From JAJDFU01 sp964641965 (lineage in GTDB: Bacteria > Bacteroidota > Bacteroidia > Chitinophagales > Saprospiraceae), in NCBI GenBank assembly GCA_964641965.1, contig CAZXLD010000019.1:1-64000 (forward strand): a stretch of 64,000 bases of DNA, given 5' to 3'. Both the position numbers and the translations under genes were made by a program. Each line of letters begins with the position of its first letter. The first letter of the stretch is position 1. Below are positions 24,665-36,141 of the stretch, piece after piece. The notes beneath the pieces are model-generated. The model ran no database searches. It saw only the letters and a list, made by a program, of their open reading frames with translations, and was not told the origin of the DNA.

Positions 24665-24694
24665 GCAATAAAAAGCGAATTTTCGCAATAAAAA
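24665..24694. promoter_or_regulatory. Candidate operator upstream of the ScfR-type gene
   Basis: Two direct copies of GCAATAAAAA lie exactly 20 bases apart (24665 and 24685) and flank the inverted repeat GCGAA-TT-TTCGC (24675-24686). The site starts 14 bases from the chosen start codon, so autoregulation is plausible. From 24695 to 24996 I see no gene or other clear signal. Confidence 0.45.
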
Positions 24695-24996
24695 TGAGCT
24701 ACCAGAATCACTATATGCTGTCTTGAGCGAAAACTCACCGATTATCCTCAATATTGCCAAGCAAATTAAAAGCTAGCAAGCGGAGCACCTGGCGAAAAGT
24801 ACCCAACCAGGCATAAGCAATAAGACGAGCCCATTCCATGTACAAGGAAAAGCTATCCTTTCATACCCATTAAGATTTAGGTAAGAATTCGATGTCTTCA
24901 ATGTGACAACATCTATCCGCTCACTATCTCAATTTGGAGTCAACAAAATGCTCGGTACACTTATTTTGTCCATAACCCATTCAAGTTGAGCCGCTA

Positions 24997-26538
24997 ATGA
25001 GACCCAATTCAACGTTTTTCCCTTTATTCGCTATTTTTCTGTTTCCCACTTTATTACTTCAAGGCCAGAATCCAGCCCTGGAAGCTTTTTTTCAGGATGC
25101 CGATACCTTTTTTGAACGGCACGTAGCCCCAAATGGCTTGGTAGACTATGGGGCAGTCTCGTCTGATCCAACTTTCCCGTCCTTAATCCGGCAAGTCGGT
25201 CAACCTTTCCCGAAAGACTGGACCTCACTCGAGCGTAAAGCATTCCTCGTAAATGCTTATAATTTATTGGTTATTGATGGTGTTCTCAAAGCCTATCCAA
25301 TCGGTTCCGTCCAGGATGTAGCCGGTTTTTTTGATCGTAAAAGACACTCAGTAAATGGAAAATCCGTTACCCTGAACGAACTCGAAAAGGATTACCTGTT
25401 GGATGTTTACCAGGACGCCCGATTGCATTTCGTGTTGGTTTGCGGTGCAATAGGTTGCCCGCCCCTCGTCCCTTTTGCCTATCGTCCGGAATCGTTGGAT
25501 CAACAATTCGATCAACAAACCCGGTTGGCATTAAACAGGGCTGATTTTTTAAAAATCGATCCAATTGAGCAATCCGTATCCCTCTCCGCTCTATTCCAAT
25601 GGTATGCTTCGGATTTTGGCCAAAGTACTGCCAACAAGCTGAATTTTATCAATACCTATCGGGAGCAGCCTATACCTGAAGGTTATCGAGTGAGTTACTA
25701 CGATTACGATTGGTCGCTGAATGGTACGATGGCAGATATTTCCGGCAACATCCAATCCAATAACGCGGCACGATATGTGGTATCTTCTACCATTCCTAAG
25801 GGAAGTATTGAGGCCAAAATTTTCAATAATCTGTATACCCAACGCACTCGCAACAGCAATGGGGATTTTGATGAACGGGCTACCTTTTTCACAACTATTG
25901 CCAGTTTTTTATACGGAGCCAGTCACCGCCTCAACATTGGCTTCGACCTCCGGTATAGAATGGTTCGATATGGAGCGGAATCCGATTCTCCTTTCCGTGC
26001 CTTCACAGACCCAACGCGGCTTGGAGTAACCACCATTGGCCCGAAGATTCGCTATGCGCCGGTTCCAAAATGGACAAACTTTTCCATTCAGAGTGCTTTT
26101 TGGTTTCCGATCGGAAATGACCTGGCAGGCCGTAGCGGAGACCAGCGCTTTATTGATTGGGACGGTCCAACCTGGTGGACCCAGGTATTCAATGATTTTT
26201 CACTAGGAAGCAAATTTTCTTTATTTACGGAATTGGATTTCCTGTTGGAAGATATCGGTTCGAGAGATAACGGAAGGATCAATCGTTTTTCTACTCCTGT
26301 GATCTTGATTTTCAGTTATTTCCCAAATCCTAAAACCACGCTGTACACCCTGGCCAATTATTCTCCTTTCTGGCAAGAAGATTATGATTATTTCTATCAA
26401 CTTGGGCTAGGTGCCAAATATCAGTTTAACCCCAATTTGGAATTAGAAGCCTCTTACACCTACTTTACGAACGAATTCCTCATTCAAAACCGGGGTCGTG
26501 CTGCAACATACAACCTCGGTATTCGATTTAACTTGTAG
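24997..26538 (+). CDS. DUF547 domain fused to an outer-membrane barrel-like domain
   Basis: After a signal peptide (MRPNSTFFPLFAIFLFPTLL), residues 25-245 are a DUF547 domain: RKAFLVNAYNLLVIDGVLKA, LHFVLVCGAIGCPPL, and YYDYDWSLNG, parallel to the separate DUF547 lipoprotein at 18022. From about 255 the sequence changes to amphipathic strands with aromatic ends (LNIGFDLRYRMVRYG, TTLYTLANYSPFW, LEASYTYFTNEF) and finishes in YNLGIRFNL, a barrel-type end. It therefore appears to place a periplasmic DUF547 domain on an outer-membrane anchor. The next gene starts 40 bases later and may be co-transcribed. Confidence 0.8.
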   Translation: MRPNSTFFPLFAIFLFPTLLLQGQNPALEAFFQDADTFFERHVAPNGLVDYGAVSSDPTFPSLIRQVGQPFPKDWTSLERKAFLVNAYNLLVIDGVLKAYPIGSVQDVAGFFDRKRHSVNGKSVTLNELEKDYLLDVYQDARLHFVLVCGAIGCPPLVPFAYRPESLDQQFDQQTRLALNRADFLKIDPIEQSVSLSALFQWYASDFGQSTANKLNFINTYREQPIPEGYRVSYYDYDWSLNGTMADISGNIQSNNAARYVVSSTIPKGSIEAKIFNNLYTQRTRNSNGDFDERATFFTTIASFLYGASHRLNIGFDLRYRMVRYGAESDSPFRAFTDPTRLGVTTIGPKIRYAPVPKWTNFSIQSAFWFPIGNDLAGRSGDQRFIDWDGPTWWTQVFNDFSLGSKFSLFTELDFLLEDIGSRDNGRINRFSTPVILIFSYFPNPKTTLYTLANYSPFWQEDYDYFYQLGLGAKYQFNPNLELEASYTYFTNEFLIQNRGRAATYNLGIRFNL

Positions 26539-26578
26539 GTGGTCGAATTCAATCGGGTCGACCCCTTATTCAAGCAAA

Positions 26579-27850
26579 ATGAGAAATTGGGTCGTCTTAA
26601 TGGGGTTCTTGCTTTGTTCTTTAGCCGGGTTAAAGGCGCAAGATGGTCCTATTATTGTTTCAGTTCAGTGGGAAGGACTAAAGGCAAATAAAGAAAGCTA
26701 CCTTAAACGCTTTCTTACCAGCAAAGCAGGAGAACCTTTGCAACAAGAGAAAGCCCAGTTGGATGTACAACGACTAAAAAACCTTCCAAGCATTAGTGAT
26801 GCCAGTTATCGGCTGGATCCAATAGGATCGGATTCTACACGGCTGATTTTCTCTGTTAAAGAAGCCTGGACGCTGTTTCCTGTCTTATCCATAGGCGGGG
26901 TGGAAGGAAATGTATGGTACGAAATCGGATTTAACGAAATTAACCTGCTGGGAAGAGGAATGAACCTGTTGGCGGTATACCGCAACATCGACCGCCGAAA
27001 TAATTACCAGATTTTCTTTCGCCAGCCTTATTTCTTGGGAACCCAATGGGGCATTTCAGCTGGGATTCATCGATATGCTTCAGTGGAGCCGCTCTATTTT
27101 CCTGAAGGTGGGGTCTGGTACGAATATACCAACCTGAGCACGGAATTAGGTTTGAGCTACGAATTCAACCCCGGCCATGTATTCGAATTGGGTGGCGTCT
27201 ATTTCATTGAAGACTATCAAAAGAGCGCACAACAAGACTTTTTAGATCCCCCGGGTCCGGAAGGACTGCGTTTACCAAAACTTCTAGGTAAGCTTACCCA
27301 TCGTATTGACCGAATTAACTATCACTATTTTTATCAAAGCGGCTTTTCCAATATTACCTTGTTGGAGACGGTTTACAATATCCAGGAAGCCAATTTTTTC
27401 AGCATGTTTCTCAACGAAACACGCTACTTCAGACGCATTGGAAAAAAAGGCAACCTAGGTCTTCGCCTTCGAATTGGCATTTCGAACAACATCAATACCC
27501 CATTTGCACCATTTGTCCTGGACAGCCGGATTAACATCAGGGGAGCGGGAAACCGAATTGATCGGGGAACTGGCACGCTTGTCTTAAACCTGGAATACCG
27601 GCAGACCCTATGGGAGCGAGAAGCATTTGCCCTACAAGGGATTGTATTCTCAGACTCGGGAGCCTGGCGCACACCCGGAGGGCCTTTACAAGACTTTGTC
27701 AACCCCGATTTTTTCAGGCATTTCGTCGGTCCTGGTCTACGGTTTATTTACAAGAAAGCGCACAACGCCATTTTCAGAATTGATTACGGCTTCGACCTGT
27801 ATCGTATTCAGCAACGCGGCCTGGTCATCGGATTTGGTCAGTACTTTTAG
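26579..27850 (+). CDS. Omp85-superfamily protein with a single POTRA-like domain
   Basis: A signal peptide (MRNWVVLMGFLLCSLAGLKAQ) leads into one POTRA-like unit (VQWEGLKANKESYLKRFLTS, KAGEPLQQEKAQLDVQRLKN) and a barrel that contains INIRGAGNRIDRGTG at the position of the Omp85 RGF region and ends in IGFGQYF. It is shorter than BamA. The ATG at 26579 is preferred over an earlier one at 26498, which lies inside the upstream gene. It probably forms an operon with the DUF547-barrel gene. Confidence 0.78.
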   Translation: MRNWVVLMGFLLCSLAGLKAQDGPIIVSVQWEGLKANKESYLKRFLTSKAGEPLQQEKAQLDVQRLKNLPSISDASYRLDPIGSDSTRLIFSVKEAWTLFPVLSIGGVEGNVWYEIGFNEINLLGRGMNLLAVYRNIDRRNNYQIFFRQPYFLGTQWGISAGIHRYASVEPLYFPEGGVWYEYTNLSTELGLSYEFNPGHVFELGGVYFIEDYQKSAQQDFLDPPGPEGLRLPKLLGKLTHRIDRINYHYFYQSGFSNITLLETVYNIQEANFFSMFLNETRYFRRIGKKGNLGLRLRIGISNNINTPFAPFVLDSRINIRGAGNRIDRGTGTLVLNLEYRQTLWEREAFALQGIVFSDSGAWRTPGGPLQDFVNPDFFRHFVGPGLRFIYKKAHNAIFRIDYGFDLYRIQQRGLVIGFGQYF

Positions 27851-28228
27851 GTTATCCGGCTGGTATACGGACAAACAAAATGTAACCGTAGGCCATGTCG
27901 TGCACATTTATGGTTTCAACATGTTTCCATTGCAATTCTTTAAACTCCATCGGTTACATTCATCTTGTGCGTGTACTTATACCGTTTTAAAATGAAAATG
28001 ACGTATGTAAACGGCTTCTTTTTCCCCTACTCAGCGTTAAAAAGCCTCGCCGTAGCTCAGGCTATGCCTACGTTTTTTGCCTTGATTAGCAGAAAAATAA
28101 GCTCGTTTCTATTTGCGACCTTCTCAATTTAAAACGGTATTAAATCACCAAATCAAAATAGTGGAAGCACCGCTAATCCACATCTATTTTACAGTTTTAC
28201 AAGACAACAACCAGGCGTTTAGACTTCC
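27851..28228. other. Intergenic stretch containing MITE copy 2
   Basis: Apart from the MITE at 27980-28139 I see no gene or RNA. The 75 bases between the MITE and 28229 must hold the leader of the MutS-like gene, so the MITE may affect its promoter. Confidence 0.5.
27980..28139. repeat. 160-bp MITE, copy 2
   Basis: It is bounded by TACCG and CGGTA, with TTA on both sides (27977-27979 and 28140-28142). I find no differences by eye between this copy and the one at 62248 over the whole 160 bases. Confidence 0.92.
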
Positions 28229-30064
28229 ATGGACCTCATCCAACAGTACACAGAACGACAATCGGAGTTTCAACAAGAAGCCGTGCGCAGCGGGAAGGCC
28301 ATTGCTCGGCTTAGCCTAGTACGACTTCTCTTCTTCGTGTTTGGAGTAGGGATTCTAATCCTAACCCTGGACTGGAATTGGAAGCTAGGGTTGGCTGGGC
28401 TTATTCTATTTCTCCTGCTCTTCTATTGGATCATCCGGCGTTTTCAGCATCTGCAGGAAGAGAAGAAACATTTTCATGTACTGGCCAGGTTAAACAAGCA
28501 GGAGATCCAATTCTTAAAGCACCAATATCGTACACGACCCTCCGGAACCTGGTATCAAGACTTGGGACACCCTTATGTGGGTGATTTGGATGTATTCGGA
28601 CCTCAATCCCTTTTCCAATATATTAACCGGGCCTCTACGGATAAAGGGCAAGATCAATTGGCCTCCTGGCTGAAACAAGCAGCACCAATAGCAATACTAA
28701 AAAGGCGTCAGGCGGCGATTCAAGCCTTAACAGGAGCGTTGGACTGGAGGCAGGAGTGGCAAGCACGGGCAGAACGCATCCATGATGATCGCCGTGTTGA
28801 GTTAGCATTGGCCGATTGGTTGAATGACGAGTATTTGGTTCTCCACGCCCCATTTCTGAGGTTAAGTCTTTGGCTTATTCCATTGGGCTGGGCTATATGT
28901 ATTTTTGCCATTGCATTTTTCGGAATGCCGTGGAGCATCTTATTACTCTATATTTTGATTCCCGGTACGATACTAGCCAGGCATAATAACGCTATCGATC
29001 AAATTCATCAGCGTACTGCCAAAGCATCCGATATGCTTACGGGTATGGGTGAACTGCTAAGCCACCTGGAAAAACCAGCCTTCGAGGATCCCTGGCTTCA
29101 AGAACTCCAATCCGGGCTTTTGGTGGGGAACCTTTCCTTCTCCAGGTCCTTAAATCGGCTCGGCTATTATGTGGCTCAATTAGATGTTCGCTACAATGCA
29201 TTTGCTTTGATTTTAAACCTACTATCGCTCTGGGATTTACACTGGATTAGGCGCTTGGAGCGGTGGAAGAGTCAGGAAAAGGCCAAGCTTCCCGAAGCCT
29301 TCGAAATTATGGCCGAAATAGAAGCCCTACAGAGCCTGGCGGCTACCTGGTACAACAATCCCTCCTGGACGCTGCCCGGTTTTTATCAAAAGCAAATGAT
29401 CCAAGGACAAAAGCTGGGGCACCCGTTAATTCCGGAGGAGCAACGCATACCCAATGATCTCCATATGCCGACAGCTTACCATTTGAGGTTGATCACCGGC
29501 TCCAATATGGCCGGAAAGAGTACTTTCCTTCGAACGATTGGCTTGAATCTGGTGCTGGCTCATGCTGGAGGTCCTATTTGTGGTAACCGGCTCCAACTGC
29601 CCCTTATACAGATTTTTACCAGTATGCGTACGCAGGATAATCTGTCGGAAAGCACATCTTCCTTTTTTGCAGAGTTAAAGCGATTACAAATTTTGATTCA
29701 ATGGATAGAAAATAGGGAGATCCCCATATTTTATCTTCTGGACGAAATCCTGAAAGGCACCAATAGCCGAGACAGGCATAAAGGCGGGGCAGCTCTAATT
29801 CAACAATTGATTCAATATCCCTCAGCCGGCTTAGTAGCTACGCACGATATTGAATTAGGTCGACTTGAAGCCTCCTATCCGGAGCAAATTGAAAACTGGA
29901 GTTTGGAAGTAGAGATCGAGGGGGACGAACTTCACTTTGATTATCTATTGAAACGAGGTGTAACCCAAAGTTTCAATGCTTCGATTTTGATGGAAAAAAT
30001 GGGTATCCGATTTCAAAATGGCAACTCCCCTGAACAGAAAACCAACCCGAATAGTGCGGATTAA
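28229..30064 (+). CDS. Membrane-anchored MutS-family ATPase
   Basis: The C-terminal third is a MutS ATPase: LITGSNMAGKSTFLRTIG (Walker A, about 420-432), MRTQDNLSESTSSFFAEL, and FYLLDEILKGTNSRDRH (Walker B, about 500-515). The usual DELGRGTS is changed to DEILKGTNS. The N-terminal half lacks the mismatch-recognition domain and has two pairs of hydrophobic segments (about 32-70, and 205-245), so the protein should sit in the inner membrane. This is a known Bacteroidota branch of MutS homologues of unclear function, not the mismatch repair enzyme. It converges on gyrB with 6 bases between the ends. Confidence 0.85.
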   Translation: MDLIQQYTERQSEFQQEAVRSGKAIARLSLVRLLFFVFGVGILILTLDWNWKLGLAGLILFLLLFYWIIRRFQHLQEEKKHFHVLARLNKQEIQFLKHQYRTRPSGTWYQDLGHPYVGDLDVFGPQSLFQYINRASTDKGQDQLASWLKQAAPIAILKRRQAAIQALTGALDWRQEWQARAERIHDDRRVELALADWLNDEYLVLHAPFLRLSLWLIPLGWAICIFAIAFFGMPWSILLLYILIPGTILARHNNAIDQIHQRTAKASDMLTGMGELLSHLEKPAFEDPWLQELQSGLLVGNLSFSRSLNRLGYYVAQLDVRYNAFALILNLLSLWDLHWIRRLERWKSQEKAKLPEAFEIMAEIEALQSLAATWYNNPSWTLPGFYQKQMIQGQKLGHPLIPEEQRIPNDLHMPTAYHLRLITGSNMAGKSTFLRTIGLNLVLAHAGGPICGNRLQLPLIQIFTSMRTQDNLSESTSSFFAELKRLQILIQWIENREIPIFYLLDEILKGTNSRDRHKGGAALIQQLIQYPSAGLVATHDIELGRLEASYPEQIENWSLEVEIEGDELHFDYLLKRGVTQSFNASILMEKMGIRFQNGNSPEQKTNPNSAD

Positions 30065-30070
30065 TTGACT

Positions 30071-32044
<1,974 letters not shown>

Positions 32045-32144
32045 CTAACAAATTTACGAAAAAGCCTTGTTTTCAAAGTTTAAAAATCACTTTGAAAACG
32101 ATTGAAAACCAATAATATAAACAAATAATTGACGCAATAGATTA

Positions 32145-32585
32145 ATGTCGGAACTCGAAAAAAAAACCGAATTTATCGTTACATCAGAAGCAATGCTTCC
32201 GGAAGTCGCACAACAAATAATGAACGCTCTGGGTAAGCATCGCAAAATAACCTTTTCTGGGGAGATCGGTGCTGGAAAGACTACCTTAATTCAGGTTTTG
32301 TGCCGTGTTTTAGGTGTGAAGGAGGAGGTGACCAGCCCATCTTTTGCCCTGGTCAATGAATACCAAATTCCGGGTAAGGAAGGGCACCTTATCCGGCATA
32401 TTGATCTATATCGGCTAGAAAGCCCGGAAGAAGCCTGGGAAATCGGGTTGGAAGAGTACCTCTATGATTCGCATTATTGTTTCATCGAATGGCCGGAGCT
32501 CATTTCAACATGGCTTCCAGAGGAGACCTTTCAGGTAGTTTTGGAGGTTCTTCCCAACTCAGATCGAAAAGTTATATTTTTGTAG
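32145..32585 (+). CDS. tsaE: tRNA t6A modification ATPase TsaE
   Basis: TsaE is the small ATPase needed to turn over the TsaBD complex in threonylcarbamoyl-adenosine synthesis. The 146-residue protein has Walker A FSGEIGAGKTTLIQ, then EVTSPSFALVNEY, HIDLYRLES and FIEWPEL, the standard series. The alanine dehydrogenase gene follows 3 bases later, so the two are probably co-translated. Confidence 0.96.
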   Translation: MSELEKKTEFIVTSEAMLPEVAQQIMNALGKHRKITFSGEIGAGKTTLIQVLCRVLGVKEEVTSPSFALVNEYQIPGKEGHLIRHIDLYRLESPEEAWEIGLEEYLYDSHYCFIEWPELISTWLPEETFQVVLEVLPNSDRKVIFL

Positions 32586-32588
32586 GGC

Positions 32589-33848
32589 ATGTCGGCCCCT
32601 AAAACCAGGATTCTAAATATGAGTGACAAGGAAGGACGCATACCCTTACCCGGAGAAGTTTTAGCCGCTCAATGGGCCACCCAGACGGAGACACTTGCCG
32701 TCGGAAAAAAGAAAAACAAACTCTTTATTGGTATTCCGAAGGAATCGACCTTGCAGGAAAACCGAGTAGCATTAGTACCTTCTTCTGTGGCGACCCTGGT
32801 CGCTCATGGACACCGGGTGGTTGTGGAGACCGAAGCCGGAGTTCAAAGCCATTTTTCGGATCACGATTACTCGGAAGCCGGTGCTGAAATTGCCTACGAT
32901 ACTCGCCAGGTATACGAAGCAAATGTACTATTGAAAGTCGCACCTCCAACCTTGGAAGAGATTGAAATCATGCATCCCAATCAGGTTTTGATCTCTCCCC
33001 TCCAACTACCAATCATATCAGCTGATTATATTCAGCGCCTTCGTCAGAAGCGAGTCATTGCACTGGCAATGGAATACATCATGGATGAGTCCGGCACCTT
33101 CCCTGTCGTGCGGATAATGAGTGAAATGGCTGGATTGAGCGCCATGCTGACCGCTGCCGAACTACTAGCCAGTACCAGTGGAGGAAAAGGAGTGCTGCTG
33201 GGCGGAATCAGCGGTGTACCTTCTGCCAAAGTAGTTATCCTCGGAGCGGGCATTGTCGCAGAATATGCAACGCGGACAGCACTTGGCCTTGGGGCCGAAG
33301 TACGAATCTTTGACAATAACATCTATAAGCTCAAACGGATCCAAAATGAGGTAGGACAGCAGTTGTATACCTCGGCAATCAACCCGGTCTATTTGGGGCG
33401 CGAGCTTCTGGATGCCGATGTTGCAATCGGGGCTATGCATGCTAAAAGTGGTCGTACACCAGTAGTGGTAAGCGAAGAAATGGTGACTCGTATGCGGCCT
33501 GGCGCCGTGATTATTGATGTGAGTATAGACCAAGGTGGCTGTTTTGCGACGTCCAGGGTTACTAGCCTAGGCAAACCTACCTTTGTGAAACACGGGATTA
33601 TCCATTACTGTGTTCCCAATATGGCCTCCAGGGTATCTCGGACTGCCTCTGTAGCAGTAAGCAATATCTTGACTCCTATTCTTTTGAAAGCTGCTGATTC
33701 AGGCGGTATTGAACCTCTGCTGTATTCGAACCACGGACTCCGACACGGCGTGTATACCTACAAAGGATGCCTGACCAACGCCTATCTCAGCGAACGCTTT
33801 GAGATTAAATTTACCGCTCTGGACTTGCTGATCACCTCAAGCCTATAA
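32589..33848 (+). CDS. ald: Alanine dehydrogenase
   Basis: It interconverts alanine and pyruvate with NAD. The pattern is FIGIPKESTLQENRVALVPS, HRVVVETEAG, QVLISPLQLP, RIMSEMAGLSA, and the nucleotide fold VVILGAGIVAEYATRTALGL, AEVRIFDN. The C-terminus has HYCVPNMASRVSRTAS, close to the family's CVNNMPGAV-type stretch. It carries about 45 extra N-terminal residues, common in Bacteroidota copies; a later start is possible. Confidence 0.9.
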   Translation: MSAPKTRILNMSDKEGRIPLPGEVLAAQWATQTETLAVGKKKNKLFIGIPKESTLQENRVALVPSSVATLVAHGHRVVVETEAGVQSHFSDHDYSEAGAEIAYDTRQVYEANVLLKVAPPTLEEIEIMHPNQVLISPLQLPIISADYIQRLRQKRVIALAMEYIMDESGTFPVVRIMSEMAGLSAMLTAAELLASTSGGKGVLLGGISGVPSAKVVILGAGIVAEYATRTALGLGAEVRIFDNNIYKLKRIQNEVGQQLYTSAINPVYLGRELLDADVAIGAMHAKSGRTPVVVSEEMVTRMRPGAVIIDVSIDQGGCFATSRVTSLGKPTFVKHGIIHYCVPNMASRVSRTASVAVSNILTPILLKAADSGGIEPLLYSNHGLRHGVYTYKGCLTNAYLSERFEIKFTALDLLITSSL

Positions 33849-33958
33849 ACGGTGTTTTCTATGTTTCACTTGGAAAACCTGCAGGCTGAATCCATATAAA
33901 GTCCACAACCCTTTCCTAAAGAAAGTGTGCAGAGTTCAACCAGCCTGGCTATTTATTC

Positions 33959-35236
33959 TTAAGGCGGAAAAGAGCCTTCCTCCTTTGAGAGGGATGCTTC
34001 ATATTGATGCACCAGAAATCGAATAGACAATAATAGAAAGATCAAGTATATGGCCGTTCCGAATTGGGTTTCCAGCGTCATTTCCACCAGAAAAGAGGTT
34101 AATAGTATAAGTTGAAAGGCAACTAAAAAATAATCCTGGTACCCTTTTCGAAACCATATCGGATATAATACCGTCCACACAAAAAATACCACCCCGATCC
34201 AACCCATTGCAGCAAATACAAAGAGGTATTGATTATGGGGCAACAACTCCAGCCCTACTAGCTGCGGATACTTTTGCTCAAAATACTTTTCAGCTTCCGC
34301 TTTCACATCTCCCACCCCGACCCCTGTCAGAGGATGCCCCATTCCAATTTGCCATCCGGCATGAATTGAAGCGATCCGCTTTGGGTCACTGGTATGTTTC
34401 AACCATTCTTCATTGCCGATTTGCTCCAAACTCCAAAGCGTATATTTTACCCGATTATTCAAGGTTGGGACATATTGTACAGCAAGGAAACCAATCACAA
34501 GGCAAACCAGCAGCAGGCCCAACCCCTGCAAGATCCGTTTTCGATTAAAATAAAACCGAAACCAGCTGTAAGCCAAAAGCAGGTAAAAACAAAGCAAGCC
34601 GCTTCGAACAGCGATGATGTGAAGAGTAGCTGCCATGATAAGAATGCCCAACCCTAATGCCCATTTTCTCCATTCCATCAACCGGCTCGATGGATTCCCG
34701 ATCAGATAAAAGCCCGACGCTACAGCCAGAACGACCAATAAACTGAATCGAATATGGTTGATCGGTGTCTCGAATACCTGCCCTTTGGCATAGTTTGCCG
34801 CAATATCTTGCAGATCGGGCAACATCTTTACCAGGGTATACAAACAGGCGAGCGTCATCCATCCGAAAAAAAAGTACAGGATACCGAGCCAAACCCTTTT
34901 TTCAAAGGTCGGAATTGCCATAGCAGCAAGGGGAAGTACTAAGAAGGGGAGTTTCACCCGCATACGAACCAAAAACTCGGAGGTATCTTCTGACCAAAGT
35001 CCACTAAGGGCGTACACAAAAAAAATGGTAGTTAGAAACAGCAAAGGTTTCCAGTCCAGGAAACGTTTCCATACGGTTGGTAATGCCTTGGGATTGAGGA
35101 ATAAATTCCCTAGTAAAACGAACATACCAATACTCAGAAGTGCCCTTGAGCTGAGCATCCCAATTAGCAAACAAAATATACCCAATAACCCGACCGCCTG
35201 TTGGAGCCTCAATAGCTTTTTTGGATCTAAAGCCAT
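33959..35236 (-). CDS. O-antigen ligase/polymerase family membrane protein
   Basis: The 425-residue protein has ten or more hydrophobic segments and, near residue 290-330, the Wzy_C/WaaL pattern: GWQIGMGHPLTGVGVGD, then ELLPHNQYLFVFAAMGWIG with the conserved His-Asn. Such enzymes ligate or polymerise surface polysaccharide at the outer face of the inner membrane. The cysQ gene ends 10 bases upstream in the same orientation. Confidence 0.85.
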   Translation of the reverse strand: MALDPKKLLRLQQAVGLLGIFCLLIGMLSSRALLSIGMFVLLGNLFLNPKALPTVWKRFLDWKPLLFLTTIFFVYALSGLWSEDTSEFLVRMRVKLPFLVLPLAAMAIPTFEKRVWLGILYFFFGWMTLACLYTLVKMLPDLQDIAANYAKGQVFETPINHIRFSLLVVLAVASGFYLIGNPSSRLMEWRKWALGLGILIMAATLHIIAVRSGLLCFYLLLAYSWFRFYFNRKRILQGLGLLLVCLVIGFLAVQYVPTLNNRVKYTLWSLEQIGNEEWLKHTSDPKRIASIHAGWQIGMGHPLTGVGVGDVKAEAEKYFEQKYPQLVGLELLPHNQYLFVFAAMGWIGVVFFVWTVLYPIWFRKGYQDYFLVAFQLILLTSFLVEMTLETQFGTAIYLIFLLLSIRFLVHQYEASLSKEEGSFPP

Positions 35237-35246
35237 ATGTAAGGAA

Positions 35247-36029
35247 CTATCCTGAAACTCTTCCGTAGGCGATAAAGTAAGGATTTAATAGGTCTTCTTT
35301 ATTGTATTGAAGTGGGTTTCCATTCCCTTCCACCTCAATCTTTCCTCCGGATTCTTCCAATATCAACTGAGCAGCACCCGTATCCCATTCCATGGTTGGC
35401 CCTAATCTTGGATATACATGAGCGTCTCCGGAAGCAATCATTAAGAATTTAAGTGAACTCCCTTTTGATACTTTTTCCGGCTGATCTAATCGATCAATAA
35501 ACTGTTGAGTTGGTTCATTGAGATGGGAGCGGGAGCAGACGACCTTAAGCCCGGAATCGTCCATCGTAAACGCTGGGGAAACCAGCTTTTCTGTACCTCC
35601 ATTTTTACTCCGCCAGGCTCCGCTTCCTTTTACGGCCCAATACATCTCCTCCAAAACGGGAGCATAAACCACAGAAAGAACCGGGCTGTGCCCTTCTACC
35701 AATGCTATATTTACTGTGAATTCCCCATTTCTTTTGATAAATTCTTTTGTCCCGTCCAAAGGGTCAACCAGCCAAAACTGTTCAAATCCCTTTCTTTCCG
35801 GATAAGGAATTTGCTTATTTTCTTCTGAAATGATGGGAATGTCCGGTGCAAGCTCTGCTAATCCGTCACAGATAACCTGATTGGCTGCCTTATCTGCCCG
35901 AGTAAGCGGTGAATGGTCTGCTTTCGCTTCTATGCCGAAATCCTCTTCTCGAGCATAAATATCCAAAATGGCTACTCCGGATCGAATAGCGATTTCCTTT
36001 AGTGGTTCTACCCACGCCTGAACGTTCAT
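35247..36029 (-). CDS. cysQ: 3'(2'),5'-bisphosphate nucleotidase CysQ
   Basis: The enzyme removes the 3' phosphate from PAP in sulfur assimilation. It belongs to the inositol-phosphatase superfamily: metal sites ISEEN and WLVDPLDGTKEF, and EWDTGAAQLILEESGG near the C-terminus. The length of 260 residues is normal. It is upstream of the O-antigen ligase gene and diverges from galE. Confidence 0.93.
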   Translation of the reverse strand: MNVQAWVEPLKEIAIRSGVAILDIYAREEDFGIEAKADHSPLTRADKAANQVICDGLAELAPDIPIISEENKQIPYPERKGFEQFWLVDPLDGTKEFIKRNGEFTVNIALVEGHSPVLSVVYAPVLEEMYWAVKGSGAWRSKNGGTEKLVSPAFTMDDSGLKVVCSRSHLNEPTQQFIDRLDQPEKVSKGSSLKFLMIASGDAHVYPRLGPTMEWDTGAAQLILEESGGKIEVEGNGNPLQYNKEDLLNPYFIAYGRVSG

Positions 36030-36141
36030 AGGATTTGAATTTTGCCAAAGGTAGGAAGAATGCGAAATGGCAGAATAAGTATGAACGCGAATGGCAAAAA
36101 TGTGCGTTTTTTGAGAACAACTCTTTTACAATCCAAATTGC

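Noticed and set aside
24739..24996. tRNA or small RNA gene in the gap before the DUF547-barrel gene
   Set aside because: No cloverleaf or T-loop pattern could be formed by eye.
33850..33958. Intrinsic terminator between ald and the O-antigen ligase gene
   Set aside because: CTTTC-CTAAA-GAAAG is a short AT-rich stem with no following T-run.
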